DNA of 35,075 bases from Burkholderiales bacterium RIFCSPHIGHO2_12_FULL_69_20 (GCA_001770815.1 MESD01000020.1:1961-37035); one strand, 5' to 3'; positions 1 through 8,880 are shown, numbered from the stretch's first letter. Notes: generated from the sequence alone by a model not told the origin. Made by a program: numbers and translations.

Positions 1-24
1 AATTTGGCGCGCTGGTGGCGAGGG

Positions 25-1272
25 TTACTTGTAGAACGCGTAGCCGACCAGGATGGCGCCGACCACGCCCACCGCATCGGCGATCAGGCCGCAGGTCAGC
101 GCGTAGCGGGTCTTGCGGATGTTGACGCTGCCGAAGTAGACCGCCAGCACGTAGAAGGTGGTTTCGGTCGAGCCCTGGATGATCGACGCCAGCTTGCCCT
201 GGAACGAATCGACGCCGTAGGTCTTGAGCACGTCCACCATCAGCCCGCGTGCGCCGCTGCCGCTCAGCGTCTTCATCAGGCCCACTGGCAGCGCGGGCAC
301 GAAGTCGGTGTCCAGCCCCAGCGCGGCCACACCGTTGGCGATGGCGCCGACCAGGTAGTCCATGCAGCCGGTGGTGCGGAACACCGAGATCGCCACCAGG
401 ATCGCGATCAGGTAAGGAATGATCTGCACCGCCACGCCGAAGCCTTCTTTCGCGCCGTCGACGAAGGCCTCGTAGACGTTGATGCGCTTGGCCGCCCCGG
501 CCGCCACGAACAGCACGATCACCGACAGCACGATCGCGCTGCCCAGCACGCTGATGTATTGCGACATCACCGCCGGCGGGTACTGGTGCAGCCAGGCATA
601 GAGCCCACCCATCATCGCCGCGAAGCCGCCGAACAGCGCCAGCAGCGGCCACTGCAGCAGGTTGATGCGCTGGTAGGCCGCCACCGCCACCAGCCCGGCG
701 GCAAACGAGATGAAGGTGCCGATCAGCGTGGGCAGGAAGATGTCGGCGCCGTTGAAGCCGACCAGCCCCTGCTCGATGGCGATGCTCTGGCGGATGGCGA
801 TCACCGAGGTGGGGATCAGCGTGATGCCGGCGGTGTTGAGCACCAGGAACATCACCATCGCGTTGCTGGCGGTGTCCTTCTGCGGGTTGAGCTCCTGCAG
901 CTCGCGCATGGCTTTGAGGCCCAGCGGCGTGGCGGCGTTGTCCAGCCCCAGCATGTTGGCGCTGAAGTTCATCACGATGCTGCCGCCGGCCGGGTGGCCG
1001 GGCGGGATCTCGGGGAACAGCCGCTTGAAGAACGGCGCCATGCCGCGCGCGAACAACCCGATCACGCCAGCCTGCTCGCCGATCTTCATGATGCCCAGCC
1101 ACAGGCTCATCACGCCCACCAGACCCAGCGAGATGTCGAAGCCGGTCTTGGCGGTGTCGAAGATGCCGGTCAGCACCTGCGCGAAGATGGCCAGGTTGCC
1201 CTGCGCCAGCTGCACCAGCGCCACCACGAAGCCGACCAGGATGAAGGCAATCCAGATGTAGTTGAGGATCAT
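25..1272 (-). CDS. Fused SpmA/SpmB-type nucleoside-recognition (Gate) membrane protein
   Basis: A 415-residue, strongly hydrophobic polytopic membrane protein. The first half resembles SpmA (IMKIGEQAGVIG near residue 65, then a long PPGHPAGGSIVMNFSANMLGLDNAATPLG stretch, conserved core NMLGLDNAATPLG). The second half resembles SpmB (GFGVAVQIIPYLIAI, later GSTETTFYVLAVYFGSV). Fusion of the two Gate domains is common in proteobacteria, where the protein is a putative transporter of unknown substrate; the spore-maturation name is historical. I chose the ATG at 1272 because the hydrophobic N-terminus MILNYIWIAF begins there, and the longer reading frame only adds low-complexity, charged residues. 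It is divergent from the cupin gene, with a 180-bp gap. Family assignment is confident; the transported substrate is not known. Confidence 0.85.
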   Translation of the reverse strand: MILNYIWIAFILVGFVVALVQLAQGNLAIFAQVLTGIFDTAKTGFDISLGLVGVMSLWLGIMKIGEQAGVIGLFARGMAPFFKRLFPEIPPGHPAGGSIVMNFSANMLGLDNAATPLGLKAMRELQELNPQKDTASNAMVMFLVLNTAGITLIPTSVIAIRQSIAIEQGLVGFNGADIFLPTLIGTFISFAAGLVAVAAYQRINLLQWPLLALFGGFAAMMGGLYAWLHQYPPAVMSQYISVLGSAIVLSVIVLFVAAGAAKRINVYEAFVDGAKEGFGVAVQIIPYLIAILVAISVFRTTGCMDYLVGAIANGVAALGLDTDFVPALPVGLMKTLSGSGARGLMVDVLKTYGVDSFQGKLASIIQGSTETTFYVLAVYFGSVNIRKTRYALTCGLIADAVGVVGAILVGYAFYK

Positions 1273-1312
1273 TCGGGCGCGGTGGGCAGGGGCGGCGGCG
1301 GCGGCGTGGCGC

Positions 1313-1338
1313 TGGAGCGTGACGTTGGAGCGTGACGT
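1313..1338. repeat. Perfect 13-bp tandem duplication in a divergent intergenic region
   Basis: The unit tggagcgtgacgt occurs twice in direct succession (1313-1325 and 1326-1338), followed by a partial third copy (aggagca). It lies 41 bp upstream of the ATG of the SpmA/SpmB-type gene, between two divergent genes. It could be a pair of same-face operator sites or simply a slippage duplication; no regulator is suggested by the sequence. Confidence 0.6.
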
Positions 1339-1452
1339 AGGAGCATAAGCGAGCGCCCGGCCAGCCCGCGCTGCGTGACAGCGGCGTGCGCCGGGCTTGG
1401 TCACAATCGGGGCCGTCCGGCTGCCCAGCCAAGCCCCTTGGAGTCAGTGTTC

Positions 1453-2043
1453 ATGAACCTCATCCCCCTGCGCCAGTTCGTGGCCGATGTGACCCGTGCG
1501 GTCAGTGCCAAATCGGATGAACCCGAGTTGCTGGCCACCGTGCGCCAGCACCTGGCCACGCTGGTGGCGCGCGACGACTGGCTGCCCGAAGAGCTGGCGC
1601 AGCCGCACCCGCAGTTCTACCGCCAGTACCTGCTGCATGCCGATGCGCTGGAGCGCTTCTCGGTGGTCAGCTTCGTCTGGGGGCCGGGCCAGCAGACGCC
1701 GGTGCACGACCACACCGTGTGGGGCCTGATCGGCATGCTGCGCGGCGAGGAGATCGCCCAGCCCTATGGTCACGACGGTGCCGGCCGGCTGGTGCCGCAG
1801 GGCGAGGCGGTGCGTCTGCGCCCGGGCGACGTGGAGGCGGTGTCGCCCTCGATAGGCGACGTGCACCAGGTGCGCAATGCCTTCGCCGACCGCACGTCGA
1901 TCAGCATCCACGTCTACGGCGGCAACATCGGCGCGGTGCACCGCTGGGTGTATGCCGACGACGGCAGCCGCAAGCCCTTCGTCTCGGGCTATTCCAACGA
2001 CTGGGTGCCCAACCTGTGGGACCGCTCGAAGGAGGGCGTTTGA
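1453..2043 (+). CDS. Cysteine dioxygenase-family cupin (thiol dioxygenase)
   Basis: A 196-residue single-domain cupin. The metal-binding pattern of the cysteine dioxygenase family is visible: H85-x-H87 in TPVHDHTVWG and H138 in IGDVHQVRN. Members oxidise a small thiol (cysteine or 3-mercaptopropionate) to its sulfinate with a non-heme Fe(II) and O2. The residue in the position of the mammalian Cys-Tyr crosslink cysteine appears to be glycine (VWGL), as in most bacterial forms. The ATG at 1453 follows ttggag and begins a normal cupin N-terminus. The stop overlaps the start of the rhodanese gene (TGATG), so the two are very probably co-translated and work in the same thiol or sulfane-sulfur pathway. 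Which thiol is used cannot be told from sequence. Confidence 0.85.
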   Translation: MNLIPLRQFVADVTRAVSAKSDEPELLATVRQHLATLVARDDWLPEELAQPHPQFYRQYLLHADALERFSVVSFVWGPGQQTPVHDHTVWGLIGMLRGEEIAQPYGHDGAGRLVPQGEAVRLRPGDVEAVSPSIGDVHQVRNAFADRTSISIHVYGGNIGAVHRWVYADDGSRKPFVSGYSNDWVPNLWDRSKEGV

Positions 2044-3668
2044 TGATCACCGACCTGCCGCTGATGACACCACAAGCCGTGCGCCAGCACCTGCTGGCGC
2101 GGCGCGAGATCGCGCTGATCGACGTGCGCGAGGAAGACCCCTATGCCCAGGCGCACCCGCTGTTTGCGGTGCAGCTGTCGGCCAACCGCATCGAGCTGGA
2201 CGCACCCTGGCGGCTGCCGCGCCGCGACGTGACCATCGCCGTCTACGACAACGGCGAGGGCCTGGCCGAACCCGCCGCGCGCCAGCTGCAATCACTGGGC
2301 TACAGCGCGGTGCATCTGCTCGAAGGGGGGCTGGCCGGCTGGCGTGATGCCGGTGGTGAGCTGTTTCGCGACGTCAACGTGCCCAGCAAGGCTTTCGGCG
2401 AACTGGTCGAACATGAGCGGCACACGCCCTCGCTGCCGGCCGAGGAAGTGAAGGCGCTGCTGGCCAGCGGCGCCGACGTGGTGGTGCTGGACGCGCGCCG
2501 CTTCGACGAATTCCAGACCATGTGCATCCCCGGCGGCACCAGCGTGCCCGGCGCCGAACTGGCGCTGCGGGTGCGTGATCTGGCGCCCGACCCCCGCACG
2601 CGGGTGATCGTCAACTGCGCCGGCCGCACCCGCAGCATCATCGGCACGCAGAGCCTGGTCAACGCCGGCATCCCCAACCCGGTGGCGGCACTGCGCAACG
2701 GCACCATCGGCTGGACGCTGGCCGGCTTCGGGCTGGCGCACGGCCAACAACGCCGCTTCGGCGAGGCCAGTGCCGAGCGTCGTGACGAAGCCCGGCGCGC
2801 GGCGCAGGCGCTGGCTGACCGGGCCGGCGCGGTCCGCCTCGATGCCGCTGCATTGGCGCGTTGGGTCGCCGATGGCCAGCGCACGCTGTACCGCTGGGAC
2901 GTGCGCACGCCCGAGGAATATGCCGCTGGCCACCTGCCGGGCTTCGGCAGTGCGCCCGGCGGCCAGCTGGTGCAGGAGACCGACGTCAACGCGGCCGTGC
3001 GCGGTGCGCGCATCGCGCTGGCCGATGGCGGGCCTGAGACCGACGGCGTGCGCGCGGCGATGACCGCGCACTGGCTGGCCCAGCTGGGCTGGGAGGTGGG
3101 CTGGCTGACCGACAACAGCGCGGCCCAGCACACCGAGATCGGCGCCTGGCGGCTGGCCCCTGCGCCGTTGCCCGAGGTGGCGCTGCTGTCGCCCCCGGCC
3201 CTGGCCGAGGCCCTGCGCGCGCCGGCCGGGCAGGGCAGCACGCTGGTGCTGGACCTGGGCACCAGCGCCCAGTACGTGCGTGGCCATGTGCCCGGCGCGC
3301 ACTGGGTGCTGCGCACCGATCTGGCGCGCGGTCTGGCCCGGCTGCCGGCTGCCGATCGGTTCGTGCTGACCTGTGCCAACGGCCAGCTGTCGCGCCTGGC
3401 CGCGGCCGATCTGGCGGCGATCACCACCAGCCCGGTGGCGGTGCTGGACGGTGGCACGGCGAGCTGGGTGGCCGCAGGCCTGCCGCTGCAGACCGGCGAG
3501 ACGGCCCTGCTGAGCGAACGCATCGACCGCTACCGCCGGCCCTACGAGGGCACCGACGCGCCGCGCGAGGCGATGCAGGGCTATCTCGACTGGGAGTTCG
3601 GACTGGTGGCGCAGCTGGCGCGTGATGGCACGCACGGCTTCAAGGTGCTGCCGGCGGCCCCAGCGTGA
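2043..3668 (+). CDS. Four-domain rhodanese-like sulfurtransferase
   Basis: A 541-residue cytoplasmic protein with no signal peptide, made of four consecutive rhodanese-like domains of about 110-130 residues. Domain 2 carries a loop Cys at C192 (VNCAGRTRS) and domain 4 at C444 (LTCANGQLS). Domain 1 has VYDNGEG and domain 3 has ALADGGPET at the equivalent position, so both lack the persulfide-carrying Cys and are probably structural. Domain ends are marked by EGGLAGW, RNGTIGWTLAG and DGGTASWVAAG. The ATG at 2043 overlaps the preceding cupin stop by one base, so translational coupling is likely. Rhodaneses paired with thiol dioxygenases usually handle sulfane sulfur. The 3' end overlaps the convergent kinase gene by 29 bp. 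Confidence 0.87.
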   Translation: MITDLPLMTPQAVRQHLLARREIALIDVREEDPYAQAHPLFAVQLSANRIELDAPWRLPRRDVTIAVYDNGEGLAEPAARQLQSLGYSAVHLLEGGLAGWRDAGGELFRDVNVPSKAFGELVEHERHTPSLPAEEVKALLASGADVVVLDARRFDEFQTMCIPGGTSVPGAELALRVRDLAPDPRTRVIVNCAGRTRSIIGTQSLVNAGIPNPVAALRNGTIGWTLAGFGLAHGQQRRFGEASAERRDEARRAAQALADRAGAVRLDAAALARWVADGQRTLYRWDVRTPEEYAAGHLPGFGSAPGGQLVQETDVNAAVRGARIALADGGPETDGVRAAMTAHWLAQLGWEVGWLTDNSAAQHTEIGAWRLAPAPLPEVALLSPPALAEALRAPAGQGSTLVLDLGTSAQYVRGHVPGAHWVLRTDLARGLARLPAADRFVLTCANGQLSRLAAADLAAITTSPVAVLDGGTASWVAAGLPLQTGETALLSERIDRYRRPYEGTDAPREAMQGYLDWEFGLVAQLARDGTHGFKVLPAAPA

Positions 3669-5583
3669 AGTAAAACGTCGCGCCTTCGCCCGGCGCGGCC
3701 TGTGCCCACACGCGCCCGCCATGCCGCTGCACGATGCGGTCGACGATCGCCAGGCCGACGCCGCTGCCTTCGAACTCGACGTCGGCATGCAGGCGCTGGA
3801 ACACACCGAACAGCTTCTTGGCGTGCCGCATGTCGAAGCCGGTGCCGTTGTCGTGCACCACGTAGACCACCTGCCCCTGCTGCGTTTCGGTGCCCACCTC
3901 GATGCGGGCTTGCGGCTGGCGGCGGGTGTACTTCACCGCGTTGCCCAGCAGGTTGACGAAGACCTGCCGCAGCAACGTGGGATCGGCGCTGCAATCGGGC
4001 AATGCGCCGATCTCCACCGCCACCGCCCGGGCGTCGATCTCGCCGCGGAATTCTTCCAGGCAATGGCGCACCAGCGCGGCCACCGGCACCTGCGTGCGCC
4101 GGGGGGTTTGACGCGCCGTGCGGGCAAATTCGAGCAGGTCGTGGATCAGCCCGGCCATGCGCGTTGCGCTGGCGCGCAGCAGGCGCAGGCGCTCGCGCCC
4201 CTGGTCGTTCAGCGCCGCGTCGTGGTCTTGCTGCAGCAGCGCTGCCAGGCCGTCCACCGCACGCAGCGGGGCGCGCAGGTCGTGTGACACCGAGTACGAA
4301 AACGCCTCCAGCTCGTGGTTGGCCTGTTCCAGGGCCAGCGTGCGTTCGGCCACACGGCGCTCCAGTGACGCATTGAGCTCGCGCACTTCGGCCTCGGCGC
4401 GGTGGCGCTCGGTCAGGTCGACGCAGGTGCCCGACAGGCGCAGCGCGCGGCCCTGGGCATCACGCAGGATGTAGCCGCGCGCCAGCAGCGGCACGAAGTG
4501 CCCGGCCTGGTGCCGCAGGCGCAGCTCGGCCTCGAAGGTGTCGCCGTGCCCCTCCAGCGCGGCCCGCAGTTGTTGCGCCAGCGCCGCCTGTTCGTCGGGA
4601 TGCAACAGGCCCTGCGCCAGCACCGGATCGGGCGTGGTGTCGATCTGCGCGCGGCCCAGCATCTGCCACAGGCGCGGCGAGACATAGCGCTCGCCACGCA
4701 GCAGATCAAGATCCCAGGGCGCATCGCTGGAGCCGCGCAGCATCAGCGCCAGCCGCTCTTCCGATCGGCGCAGCGCCGCATGGTCGCGGGCTGCACGCAC
4801 GCGGTGGTAGGCGTTCTCCAGCGTGGCCGGCAGCGACATCAGGTAATGGTCGCGCTTGACGACGTAGTCGGTGGCGCCCAGGCGCATGGCCTGCGCGGCC
4901 ACGTCTTCGCTGCCCTGGCCGGTGACCATCACCACCGGCAGGTCGAGGCCGCGGTCCTGGCGCAGCCACTTCAGCACGTCCAGCCCGGTGTCGCCGGCCA
5001 GCCGGTAGTCGAGCAGCAGCACGTCGCAGGGGCCGTCCTCGCCGGCGGGCTGCTGCAGGCGCGCCATCACGGCGGCGGCATCGTGCACGCCGTCGAGCTG
5101 GATGTTGGCCGCGTGGCGCTCGAAGTGGCGGCGGGTCAGGTCGATGTCGAGCGGATTGTGCTCGGCGTACAGCACCCGCAACGCCCTGACATGGCGCTCG
5201 CGGTCGGCCTGAAAGCGCGCCAGCGCCGCGTTCAGGGTGCCGGCCACGCGGGCCTCGAAACCGTCGGCCTTGGCCAGGTAATCGTCGGCGCCGGCCTTCA
5301 GCGCCGACATCACCAGCGCTTCGTCACCCTGGCCGGTGAGAGCCACCACCGCCAGCGGCAAGGCCTGGGCGCGCAGCTCGACCACCAGGTCGATGCCGTG
5401 GCCGTCGGGCAGGTTCAGGTCAGTGAGCAGCACGTCGTGGCGGGGCTCCGTTGCGCGCAGCGCGTCGCGGGCCTCGGCCAGCGTGGTGACGATGTCGAGC
5501 TGTGGCTGAGGCTCGCTGCGTGCCAGGGCGCGGCGCACCAGGTCGGTGTCGCGCGGGTTGTCCTCGACGTAGAGGATGCGCAT
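3640..5583 (-). CDS. Histidine kinase with two N-terminal receiver domains (REC-REC-PAS-HisKA-HATPase)
   Basis: A 647-residue soluble hybrid kinase. REC1 spans about 1-120, with VEDNP and phospho-acceptor D55 (VLLTDLNLPD). REC2 spans about 133-260, with D192 (LLLDYRL) and K243; its acidic pocket reads AEHNP instead of the usual double acid. A PAS/PAC region covers about 275-400 (VDLTERHRAEAE), then a coiled linker. HisKA has H434 in SVSHDLRAPLRAVDG. HATPase has NLLGNAVKYTR, DNGTGFDM and GSGVGLAIV. No membrane segment is seen, so it is a cytoplasmic phosphorelay node. It is last in a three-gene minus-strand set, 30 bp after the response regulator. Input signal unknown. Confidence 0.9.
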   Translation of the reverse strand: MRILYVEDNPRDTDLVRRALARSEPQPQLDIVTTLAEARDALRATEPRHDVLLTDLNLPDGHGIDLVVELRAQALPLAVVALTGQGDEALVMSALKAGADDYLAKADGFEARVAGTLNAALARFQADRERHVRALRVLYAEHNPLDIDLTRRHFERHAANIQLDGVHDAAAVMARLQQPAGEDGPCDVLLLDYRLAGDTGLDVLKWLRQDRGLDLPVVMVTGQGSEDVAAQAMRLGATDYVVKRDHYLMSLPATLENAYHRVRAARDHAALRRSEERLALMLRGSSDAPWDLDLLRGERYVSPRLWQMLGRAQIDTTPDPVLAQGLLHPDEQAALAQQLRAALEGHGDTFEAELRLRHQAGHFVPLLARGYILRDAQGRALRLSGTCVDLTERHRAEAEVRELNASLERRVAERTLALEQANHELEAFSYSVSHDLRAPLRAVDGLAALLQQDHDAALNDQGRERLRLLRASATRMAGLIHDLLEFARTARQTPRRTQVPVAALVRHCLEEFRGEIDARAVAVEIGALPDCSADPTLLRQVFVNLLGNAVKYTRRQPQARIEVGTETQQGQVVYVVHDNGTGFDMRHAKKLFGVFQRLHADVEFEGSGVGLAIVDRIVQRHGGRVWAQAAPGEGATFYFTLGPPAAP

Positions 5584-5613
5584 GCGGTGGGTTGGTCGGT
5601 GGGGTCGGCAGGC

Positions 5614-6039
5614 TCAATAGGCCCGCTGGTTGACCACCGTCCAGTACAGCTCGATCTTCTCGCTGACGTCCATGAACTTCTCGAACTCGACCGGCTTGAC
5701 GATGTAGGAGTTGGCGCCCAGGTGGTAGGCGGCCTGCACGTCGGCGCATTCGGCCGAGGTGGTGAGCACCACCACCGGAATCACGCACAACGTGGGGTGC
5801 TGCTTGAGCTGGCGCAGCACGTCCAGACCGTCGATCTTGGGCAGTTTCAGGTCGAGCAGGATCACCACGGGCCAGGGCTCGCCGCCTTCCCAGCGCGGCA
5901 ACCAGGCCAGCGCCTCCTCGCCGTCGCGCGCCACGTGGATGGTGTTGGTGACGCGGCGCCGCTTGAACGCGCGCAAGGTCAGGTCCACGTCCATCGGATT
6001 GTCTTCGACGAGAAGGATCGGTCGGTCGGTAACGCTCAT
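5614..6039 (-). CDS. Single-domain response regulator (Rcp1/CheY-like)
   Basis: A 141-residue stand-alone receiver domain. Visible hallmarks are the acidic pair in LLVEDNPMD, phospho-acceptor D63 in VILLDLKLPKIDG, the threonine in VVLTTSA, and K115 in SYIVKPVEF. The extended loop between helix 1 and strand 3 and the PVEFEKF ending resemble Rcp1-type regulators that serve PAS/phytochrome-like kinases. There is no output domain, so it must act by protein contact or by phosphotransfer to a hybrid kinase. Its ATG overlaps the stop of the upstream kinase (ATGA at 6036-6039), and the second kinase follows 30 bp later, so the three proteins probably form one relay. Confidence 0.92.
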   Translation of the reverse strand: MSVTDRPILLVEDNPMDVDLTLRAFKRRRVTNTIHVARDGEEALAWLPRWEGGEPWPVVILLDLKLPKIDGLDVLRQLKQHPTLCVIPVVVLTTSAECADVQAAYHLGANSYIVKPVEFEKFMDVSEKIELYWTVVNQRAY

Positions 6040-8624
6040 CGGGCCTCCGGCAATTGCAGGGTGAAAGTGGCGCCTTGCCCCGGCTGGCTGACTGCCCAGA
6101 CCCGGCCGCCCATGCGTTCCATGGCCTTGCGCACGATGGCCAGGCCGACGCCGGTGCCGGGGTAGTCCTCGGCGCGGTGCAGGCGCTGGAAGATCGCGAA
6201 GATCCGGTCGTGGAACCTCATGTCGAACCCGAGCCCATTGTCCTGAAAGGCCAGCAAAACACCATCCTCGGTTCGGGTGCCGGTGATGGTGATGTGCGGC
6301 GGCTGGCGGGTGGCGCTGAACTTCAGCGCGTTGTCCAGCAGGTTGCGCACGCTCATCGTCAGGCCCTGCGCGTCGGCCCTAGCCTGCAGATCGGGCGGGA
6401 TGTGAATATCCAGCCGCACGCCGCGCGCGGCCAGGTCGGGCTGAAACCCCACCAGTGCGCTGTCGACCAGCGCGGCCAGCGGCAGCGGGTTCAGGGTCAG
6501 GTCGCGCCGCTCCAGGCGTGAATAGGTCAGCAGGTCGTCGATCAGCACGCCCATGTGCTGGGTGGCCTGGCGGATGTGGCCGAGGAAGGCGCGCCCCTCG
6601 TCGTCGAGCCGGTCCTGGTGGTCCGACAGCAGCAGCCGGCTGTAGCCGTCGATGCCGCGCAGCGGTGCCTTCAGGTCGTGCGAGACCGAGTAGGTGAAGG
6701 TCTCCAGCTCCTGATTGGCCTGGCGCAGCTGGGCCACGCTGCGGTCCAGCTCGGCGGTGCGCCGCTGCACGGTGCACTCGAGCGCGTTGCGCTGGCGCGC
6801 CAGTTCGGCTTCGGCCTCGCGCCGATCGGTGATGTCGATCCACGAGCCCACCAGTTCGGTCGGTGCGCCGGCGTCGTCGCGCAACAGGCGCACCGCGTCG
6901 CGCATCCAGCGCCAGCGGCCGTCGGCATGGGCAAACCGGTACTCCAGCACCGCTTCGCCGTGTTGCGGCAGCTGGTCCATCTGCAGCAGCAGTGCCTCGC
7001 GGTCGTCGGGGTGCACATGGTTCAGCCAGAAGCCCGGGTCGGCGATGAACTGCGCCGGCTGCCAGCCCAGCAACTCCTGCAGGTTGGGTGAGTAGTAGGT
7101 GGCGCTGAAATCGCCCTGGGTCATCGCGGTGTAGATCACCGTGGGGGCGCTGCGCAGCAGGTAGTTCAGCCGCGACTCGCTGGCGCGCAGCGCAGCGTCG
7201 GCGCGTCGGCGCTCGGAGATGTCACGGCTGATCACCAGTGCCGTGGGCGCATCACCGTTGCCCGCGGGCTCCAGCACCAGCTGTGATTCCCAGTGGGTCT
7301 CGCCGTTCGGACCGGCAAAGCTGAACTCCAGCCGATCGGCGTGGCCGGTCTCGAACACCCGCTGCAGGCAGGCCATCCAGCGCGCGACGTTCTCGGCCGG
7401 CATGCCGAGTTCGGTGTTGGTCTTGCCGATGAAGGCCGCGGACGGCAGGCCGGTGGCGTGCGCCACCGCCGCATTGGCATACAGGTGGCGGCCCTGGCGA
7501 TCCAGGCGCACCACGACATCGGGCAGGTTGTCGGCCAGTGTGCGGAAGTGCAGTTCGCTGCGCGCCAGCGCACGGCGGCTGCTGGCCATCAAGCGCAGCG
7601 ATGTGTCGAGGCGCCAGCCACCAAAGGCCATGCCGGCGGCCAGCAGCAGGGTGATGGCGGCGATGCCGGGCACCACCGCATGCCAGCCTGCCAGCACGTC
7701 GTCGGTGGCCACGCCGTAGGCCAGTACCAGCGCAGCGGCGTCGCCGTCCAGGCGCCGGTAGGCGACGATGCGGTGCACGCCGTCGAGGTGCCCGGGGGCC
7801 ACGAACACACCGCTCGGCGCTTGTGCCAGCGCCTGCGCCAACGGGCCTTGCACCCGCTGATTGATCTGTGTCTCGACCAAGGGCGCACGCGCCAGCACGA
7901 TTGCCGAGCCGTCGGGCTCCACCCGGTGCAGCACCACGCTGCCGCCAGGCGGCAGGCGATCGGATTCGAAGCGGTCCTGCAACGCCCGGTGGGTCAACTC
8001 GATGGCAAAGGCCACCACGCCCCGGGTGTTGGGCGCTGCTGGCCGCAGCAACTGCAGCGTGCGCGTGTCGGGCGGGCCTTGTGTCGAGCCCACGGCCCAG
8101 GTGCCGGTGGGCACGACGGGCGCCGGGTAGGGCGGGCGCGGGCCGGGGTTGGCCGAAGGCGCGGCGGCAAGGTCGATCGCGCGGCCGTCAGCGGCCAGCG
8201 CATGCAGCTCGAAGGGCAGTGGCAGTGCCGCCAGCAATTCGGCACGGTGGGTGGCCAGCGCATCCAGCCCACGCAGCCCGCCGGCCAGTGATGTCGCGGG
8301 CGGCAGTGCCTGCAGATGGGCGTCGGTCTGGGCCATCGCCACCTGGGCCAGGGCCAGGGTCTGCGCCAGATCGTCGGCCAGGCGGTTGACCCGCTGCACA
8401 GCGAGGGCGGCAGCCTGGTCCAGCCGTTGGGTCCGGCCATGCCAGACGAAGCCGGTTGCCGAGCCGACCAGCAGCAGCACCGCGGCCACCGCCAATATCC
8501 TGGGCCGCAGGCGCCCGATGCCCAGCTCGGCCGCATCGGGTGCGGTGTCAGCAGCACCGGCCAGCGGCGGCGCCGGCGTCGAAACCGGCCCGGGACCTTG
8601 CGTGTCTGCCTTGCGATTGCCCAC
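6036..8624 (-). CDS. Membrane sensor histidine kinase with periplasmic sensor and two PAS domains
   Basis: An 862-residue kinase. TM1 lies at about 43-60 (ILAVAAVLLLVGSATGFVW), followed by a roughly 260-residue periplasmic region of the PDC/Cache type, then TM2 (GIAAITLLLAAGMAFGGW). Two PAS/PAC units follow (ending ISRDISERRRA and WIDITDRREAE). HisKA has H649 in SVSHDLKAPLRGIDG, and HATPase has NLLDNALKFSA, DNGLGFDM and GTGVGLAIV. The start is a GTG at 8624, supported by a strong ribosome binding site (ggggagg about 7 bp upstream) and by the absence of another start before TM1. It is the first gene of the minus-strand set with the response regulator and the REC-REC kinase. The ligand is unknown. 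Confidence 0.9.
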   Translation of the reverse strand: MGNRKADTQGPGPVSTPAPPLAGAADTAPDAAELGIGRLRPRILAVAAVLLLVGSATGFVWHGRTQRLDQAAALAVQRVNRLADDLAQTLALAQVAMAQTDAHLQALPPATSLAGGLRGLDALATHRAELLAALPLPFELHALAADGRAIDLAAAPSANPGPRPPYPAPVVPTGTWAVGSTQGPPDTRTLQLLRPAAPNTRGVVAFAIELTHRALQDRFESDRLPPGGSVVLHRVEPDGSAIVLARAPLVETQINQRVQGPLAQALAQAPSGVFVAPGHLDGVHRIVAYRRLDGDAAALVLAYGVATDDVLAGWHAVVPGIAAITLLLAAGMAFGGWRLDTSLRLMASSRRALARSELHFRTLADNLPDVVVRLDRQGRHLYANAAVAHATGLPSAAFIGKTNTELGMPAENVARWMACLQRVFETGHADRLEFSFAGPNGETHWESQLVLEPAGNGDAPTALVISRDISERRRADAALRASESRLNYLLRSAPTVIYTAMTQGDFSATYYSPNLQELLGWQPAQFIADPGFWLNHVHPDDREALLLQMDQLPQHGEAVLEYRFAHADGRWRWMRDAVRLLRDDAGAPTELVGSWIDITDRREAEAELARQRNALECTVQRRTAELDRSVAQLRQANQELETFTYSVSHDLKAPLRGIDGYSRLLLSDHQDRLDDEGRAFLGHIRQATQHMGVLIDDLLTYSRLERRDLTLNPLPLAALVDSALVGFQPDLAARGVRLDIHIPPDLQARADAQGLTMSVRNLLDNALKFSATRQPPHITITGTRTEDGVLLAFQDNGLGFDMRFHDRIFAIFQRLHRAEDYPGTGVGLAIVRKAMERMGGRVWAVSQPGQGATFTLQLPEAR

Positions 8625-8796
8625 CCGCCCGCCTCCCCCGACGGTGTCCGCCGTGTGTTTGCTGTGTGCCCGACGTGTGCCCGCCGGTCTGCGCGGGTCA
8701 GTCTAGCAAGGCCGGTTGCTGGTGCGCGGCCCATCTGGTCGGAACACGCCGGCCTAACCTGCGTGGTACGCGCGGTGTGTTCACCAAGACGCCCGG

Positions 8797-8802
8797 TATA
8801 AA
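8797..8802 (+). promoter_or_regulatory. Possible -10 element upstream of the FecR-like gene
   Basis: TATAAA stands out in very GC-rich DNA, 78 bp before the likely start codon and in the 223-bp gap between divergent genes. I found no convincing -35 hexamer at normal spacing, so it is only a weak candidate, perhaps for an activator-dependent promoter. Confidence 0.25.
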
Positions 8803-8880
8803 GTCGGGCCTCCGCGGGGACAGGATCAACGATCACCGGCGGGCCTCGTGCTAGCAGTCAACACCTGGACAACCCGCTCC

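Noticed and set aside
4-1335. A long open frame on plus (443 residues, rich in H, Q, R, D).
   Set aside because: It is antisense to the SpmA/SpmB-type gene and has the low-complexity HQRD composition that GC-rich codon bias produces on the reverse strand; no family match.
4402-6165. A 587-residue open frame on plus opposite the kinase and response regulator.
   Set aside because: It spans two well-defined genes on minus and their junction, and has no recognisable domain.
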